This document shows positions 47,736 to 51,457 of a stretch of 51,457 nt of DNA, piece after piece; position 1 is the first letter of the stretch; every line of letters begins with the position of its first letter. The notes below the pieces were generated by a model. That model was given only the letters and a program-made list of their open reading frames with translations. It was not told the DNA's origin and did no database searches. Position numbers and translations under genes: made by a program. Source of the stretch: Cryomorphaceae bacterium (lineage in GTDB: Bacteria; Bacteroidota; Bacteroidia; Flavobacteriales; Schleiferiaceae); contig PXCF01000093.1 of assembly GCA_003566715.1 (NCBI GenBank), forward strand, positions 1 to 51,457, written 5' to 3'.

Positions 47736-48735
47736 AATCTGAAAACCGCTTTTTGCCCTTCACGAAATAATTCCACACGATGGAGCCTTTGTAGCGACCC
47801 TTAAGCATTCTCCATTCTGCATCTTTTCGTTGGCGCCTGTATCTTTTGATGGCGCCCAGGTGTTGGTAATAATCCATGTGTGCTTTGAGTATGGCTTTAA
47901 AGTAACCAAATTCTCCCGTCAAAAGAAAGCGAATGGCTGAGATGCCGTCTAAGACCATACGAGAAAACACCACACGTATTCTATCGCGGTGGGGGAGTAG
48001 GCGCCCCATCATAATGAGATTGTTGCGAAAGTTGAGATAGACCTTTCTGGGATTTTGGTAGGTGAGCGTACCACCGCCCAGGTGATAAACCTTAGATTTG
48101 GTGAGGCATTGAACTTTGTATCCGGCGGATTGCAAACGCCAACAGAGGTCTATTTCCTCCATATGGGCAAAGTAGTGGGGGTAAAATCCACCCATTTCTT
48201 GAAATACCGACGATCTTACAGCCATGCAGGCTCCGGAAGCCCAAAAGCAATCAATGATGTGGTTGTACTGTGGATTTTCCTTTTCTAGTGTATCAAACAC
48301 CCGTCCACGACAAAAGGGATACCCAAAGCGATCGATAAAACCACCGGCAGCTCCAGCGTACTCGTACCGCTCGGGATTTTTGTCGTCGAGTATCACCGGT
48401 TGTGCTGCCGCCAGTTGGGGGTCGGCGGCAAAGGCATGAACCATTGGACTTAGCCAACCTTCGGTCACGCGGACATCGGAATTGATCAGGACATAAATGT
48501 CGGCTTCAATAGACTTAAGTCCTTCGTTATAGCCACCGGCATAACCTGTGTTTTCGGCATTCACCACGCATTTAACCCCGGGGAATTTGCGTTTCAAGAG
48601 GTCAACAGAATCGTCGGTTGAGGCGTTGTCGACCACCCACACTTCGGCTTCACCGGAATATTGCACAATACTCGGCAGGTAGGTTTCTAAGAGTTTACGG
48701 CCATTGTAATTAAGTATGACAACTGCTATGTTCAT
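47728..48735 (-). CDS. glycosyltransferase family 2
   Basis: 'AVVILNYNGRKLLETYLPSIV', 'VWVVDNASTDDSVD', 'NTGYAGGYNEGL', 'YVLINSDVRV'. Confidence 0.93.
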   Translation of the reverse strand: MNIAVVILNYNGRKLLETYLPSIVQYSGEAEVWVVDNASTDDSVDLLKRKFPGVKCVVNAENTGYAGGYNEGLKSIEADIYVLINSDVRVTEGWLSPMVHAFAADPQLAAAQPVILDDKNPERYEYAGAAGGFIDRFGYPFCRGRVFDTLEKENPQYNHIIDCFWASGACMAVRSSVFQEMGGFYPHYFAHMEEIDLCWRLQSAGYKVQCLTKSKVYHLGGGTLTYQNPRKVYLNFRNNLIMMGRLLPHRDRIRVVFSRMVLDGISAIRFLLTGEFGYFKAILKAHMDYYQHLGAIKRYRRQRKDAEWRMLKGRYKGSIVWNYFVKGKKRFSDFI

Positions 48736-48738
48736 TCC

Positions 48739-49590
48739 TTATAGATTTTTCCAACGTTTGTGAGACCATAACCAGTGACCAGGGCGTTGGCGAATCAGCT
48801 GTTCTAGTTCCGCCACGTGCGCGTTGGTGATTTGGTATTCTTCCGTGTTTTGGGGATTGTCAAAAAGAAGTTTGGGAGTGATTTCGTAGTTACCTCTTTT
48901 TACGCGCTCAACATGGATAAATACCACGGCCAAATCACATGTCTTTGCCAGCTTTTCTGCGCCGAGATGCGTAGGGGTTGGAATGTTGAAAAAGGGTGCT
49001 CTGTATTTTATCTTCCCTTTGTGAGGCGCTTGATCGGCCATAAAAACATACAATGGTGCTTCCGTCTTTTGATTGAGCATAAAATCGTAGGTGTCTTTCA
49101 TTTGGAAAAGCTTCAGGCCAAAACGTTCCCTTAGTCGCACCACCCAATGATTCACGTTGGGGTTTTTTATTCGACCGTACACGGCAAAGGTAGGGTGGGG
49201 CACCAGTAGAGGCATGGCGAGTGCTACCCATTCAAAGTTGGCGTAGTGCCCCATAATCAGCATGACGCCTTTTTTTTCTTTGTGTAGCGCCTCGAATAGT
49301 TCCGGATGCTTCATCCGCACTCTTTTGCGCAGCGCACGGGGAGAAATACTCAAACTTTTAATGCTTTCCACCATGATATCTGCCACGTGCTTGTAAAAAG
49401 TAGTCGTGGTTTTTCGCATCTCTTCAATACCCATATTCGGAAAAGCCAGAGCTAAGTTGTTTTCAATAACTTTTCTGCGATATCCAAGGGTTTGCAAGGC
49501 AAACGCAATTAAATTCGACAAGCCATAAAGAAAGAAAAAAGGGAAATAACTCAGCCCTTTTGCCAGCGGTGACCACCAAGGCATTTTCAT
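48739..49590 (-). CDS. LpxL/HtrB-like lysophospholipid acyltransferase
   Basis: 'VMLIMGHYANFEWVALAMPLL' (HxxxxE-type), 'MADQAPHKGK', 'WLWSHKRWK'. Confidence 0.9.
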   Translation of the reverse strand: MKMPWWSPLAKGLSYFPFFFLYGLSNLIAFALQTLGYRRKVIENNLALAFPNMGIEEMRKTTTTFYKHVADIMVESIKSLSISPRALRKRVRMKHPELFEALHKEKKGVMLIMGHYANFEWVALAMPLLVPHPTFAVYGRIKNPNVNHWVVRLRERFGLKLFQMKDTYDFMLNQKTEAPLYVFMADQAPHKGKIKYRAPFFNIPTPTHLGAEKLAKTCDLAVVFIHVERVKRGNYEITPKLLFDNPQNTEEYQITNAHVAELEQLIRQRPGHWLWSHKRWKNL

Positions 49591-51144
49591 TTACCAGCGA
49601 CCATATCTGCCCATAGAACTGGGATTGATGATGAGGTTGTCTGTTGCCCGACTTCCCCAATTCCCGCGGCGATTGAGTTGTTGTTGGCGATCCATCATGT
49701 ATTCGTCTTGAAACGTTTCGCCCACCTGTACGCCCGGCTCCAATTCACGGGGCCAGTTTTCATTGTAGCGCTCACCATCGGCATTGCTGTGCACCAAGCG
49801 GTAACGATTGGTGTTTACTTCGCGGTCAACAAAGACAAAAATACGGTCGGTTTGGTCACGCGTAGAAGGTGATTTCAATTGATTGTACTGCCAAATTTCA
49901 AAGGGGAATGTTCCGGTTTCAAAACGTCTGTCTTCAACCAGCGTCGGTTTACCGTATTGTAGATATACCCTCCCGCGATCGGACTGATATCCGGGCAACA
50001 CACGCATGCCGTATTTTTCATTCACGTAGCGCACCTCCCGGTAGTAACCCAGCCATTCATCGTAGGTATTGGAAGGAAATTTATTGGCCCAAAAAGAGTA
50101 GAAGAAGCGCTTTAACTTGCTTTTATCCCCTTCATTGGTCAAGGTTTCTATAGAGCGTTGCTCTTGGAAATTGGCTATGGGTGTTAAGAAGTCAACGAAG
50201 TGTTCGATGGAGTCCATATTGATCTTGTCCATAAACGTACCCGCCAAGTCGTCGAGATTGGTTTCCTGGAAAAACTTAGGCGCTTCATCGTTGGGGTTTT
50301 CTCTCAGGAAATACACGTGACGGGCGTCCATGACCTCATTCTTTTGAGAAATGGCTTCTAGCACCAGAAAATAAGGACCGGATGGCAGGTCTTTTATGTT
50401 AAAGCTACTCAGCATGGGGATGACACTGTTCCCATCCTTAATGCGTTTAAATCCGGCCAGTTTATCAACTGTTTCCTGGGTTTGTGCATTCTCCACATAA
50501 TACTTGATCATAAACGGTCTGGCGGTGTCCTCTGCGGTTGTTCGGTCATATAGTTCCGCATAAAAGTTAATCCGTTCGGCCTTGTCGCCGTAGTAGAAGT
50601 GTTTGCGTGGCAGAAGGGGGATAAGGTTAAAACCACTGCCATCGGATTTTGGACTGTAGCTGTTAAGAATGTTGACATCGGAAAAGCCAACGCGTTCGGG
50701 ACCACGGAGATTGACCTCAAAGTTGAAATCGTATGATTCAGATTCGTTGTGGATATCATGCACGGAAATGTGCACTTCGTAAGAACCGGGGTCGAGGCCC
50801 AAGCGCTGCGTATGGGTGAAGTACATGTTCAGCGCTTCATCGCTTGCATTTTCCGGAACCGTTACTTGCACGCTTTCCATACCCTGTAACTCATCCTCTT
50901 GATAAACGGAAACACGAATGCCAATTCCGCCGGTCTTCACCCCTTCATCATTGCTTGATATGGTCAAAGAAGATCCCTTAAAAGCGTAGTAAGTTTCGAG
51001 TACAGACGCCTTTTCTGAAGAAAAAAAGCGCCCATAAGACACCCTTAAATCCATTTGCTGCGCAAACAGAGAGCTGGTAGTCAGTGCGATAAGCCAAGTC
51101 ATTAAATGTTTCATCCCCATCCTATTTGAACTACTAAGATACAA
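49591..51144 (-). CDS. GWxTD domain-containing protein
   Basis: Signal peptide; 'FWANKFPSNTYDEWLGYYREVRYVNEKYG...GYQSDRGRVYLQYGKP'. Confidence 0.82.
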   Translation of the reverse strand: MYLSSSNRMGMKHLMTWLIALTTSSLFAQQMDLRVSYGRFFSSEKASVLETYYAFKGSSLTISSNDEGVKTGGIGIRVSVYQEDELQGMESVQVTVPENASDEALNMYFTHTQRLGLDPGSYEVHISVHDIHNESESYDFNFEVNLRGPERVGFSDVNILNSYSPKSDGSGFNLIPLLPRKHFYYGDKAERINFYAELYDRTTAEDTARPFMIKYYVENAQTQETVDKLAGFKRIKDGNSVIPMLSSFNIKDLPSGPYFLVLEAISQKNEVMDARHVYFLRENPNDEAPKFFQETNLDDLAGTFMDKINMDSIEHFVDFLTPIANFQEQRSIETLTNEGDKSKLKRFFYSFWANKFPSNTYDEWLGYYREVRYVNEKYGMRVLPGYQSDRGRVYLQYGKPTLVEDRRFETGTFPFEIWQYNQLKSPSTRDQTDRIFVFVDREVNTNRYRLVHSNADGERYNENWPRELEPGVQVGETFQDEYMMDRQQQLNRRGNWGSRATDNLIINPSSMGRYGRW

Positions 51145-51158
51145 ATTAAATAAATGTC

Positions 51159-51188
51159 TTGCAAACTATGAATTTCATTGTATTTTTG
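51159..51188 (+). promoter_or_regulatory. promoter of tRNA-Ser
   Basis: TTG (51159-51161), 19 nt, TATTTTTG (51181-51188), about 10 nt before the mature 5' end. Confidence 0.65.
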
Positions 51189-51198
51189 CCCCCGCTTA

Positions 51199-51283
51199 GG
51201 AGGGATGGCAGAGTGGTCGAATGCGGCGGTCTTGAAAACCGTTGAGGGTCACACCTCCGGGGGTTCGAATCCCTCTCCCTCCG
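51199..51283 (+). tRNA. tRNA-Ser(UGA), no encoded CCA
   Basis: Acceptor GGAGGGA/TCCCTCC; anticodon loop CTTGAAA (TGA); long variable arm; T-loop GGTTCGAATCC. Confidence 0.95.
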
Positions 51284-51287
51284 CAAT

Positions 51288-51324
51288 AAAACCCCCAAAG
51301 GTCGCAGACCTTTGGGGGTTTTTT
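51288..51324 (+). terminator. hairpin terminator directly after tRNA-Ser
   Basis: AAAACCCCCAAAGGTC-gca-GACCTTTGGGGGTTTT, 16 bp perfect, then T-run. Confidence 0.85.
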
Positions 51325-51375
51325 CATTCCCCCAAAACGCCAAGCTTGCTTGAGCGTTTTGGGGGAATGAAAAAA
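51319..51375. repeat. second long hairpin, overlapping the first
   Basis: TTTTTTCATTCCCCCAAAACGC / GCGTTTTGGGGGAATGAAAAAA, 22 bp perfect; loop caagcttgcttga has its own CAAGC/GCTTG. Confidence 0.85.
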
Positions 51376-51457
51376 CCCCGGACGAAGCGCAGCGAAGACC
51401 GAGGGGTTTTATTGCAGGTCCTCCCTTTAGGGATCACGCAAGTAATCCCTTTAAGAC

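Noticed and set aside
51146-51343. 65-aa minus-strand ORF at the tRNA
   Set aside because: It is a translation through the antisense of tRNA-Ser and its hairpins ('RERDSNPRRCDPQRFSRPPHSTT' is the usual tRNA-derived spurious peptide).
1-51457. CRISPR arrays, prophage, transposons, restriction or toxin-antitoxin systems
   Set aside because: No regularly spaced direct repeats, no transposase/integrase/phage structural motifs, and no R-M or TA-type gene pairs seen on either strand.

Overview
The window looks like a compact, gene-dense chromosomal segment from a Bacteroidota member (Flavobacteriia-like, from gene content and TAnnTTTG-type promoters). I support about 45 protein-coding genes, one tRNA-Ser(UGA), several intrinsic terminators and some promoter candidates. 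Most content is housekeeping: purQ, rpmB-rpmG-DUF4295-ftsY-rimO, prfC, tmk, dapA, aroQ, rsgA, rarA, a paaG/paaH-like pair and an eight-gene MoxR/DUF58/Bat cluster. I see no CRISPR array, prophage, transposase, rRNA or restriction/defence island. The points most worth a second look are: an XrtF-type exosortase with its partner but no visible substrate; a nested set of long inverted repeats directly 3' of tRNA-Ser; a ~46 bp intergenic repeat present twice in opposite orientation; a 34 bp near-perfect palindrome in the presumed 5' UTR of rarA; an NtrC-like regulator with no HTH and a GAFTSA loop; and a two-component system overlapping a NamZ/DUF1343 muramidase gene. Two small genes missing from the ORF track (DUF4295 and DUF5522 types) were found by direct reading. 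All family names come from recognising sequence motifs; no database search was run.
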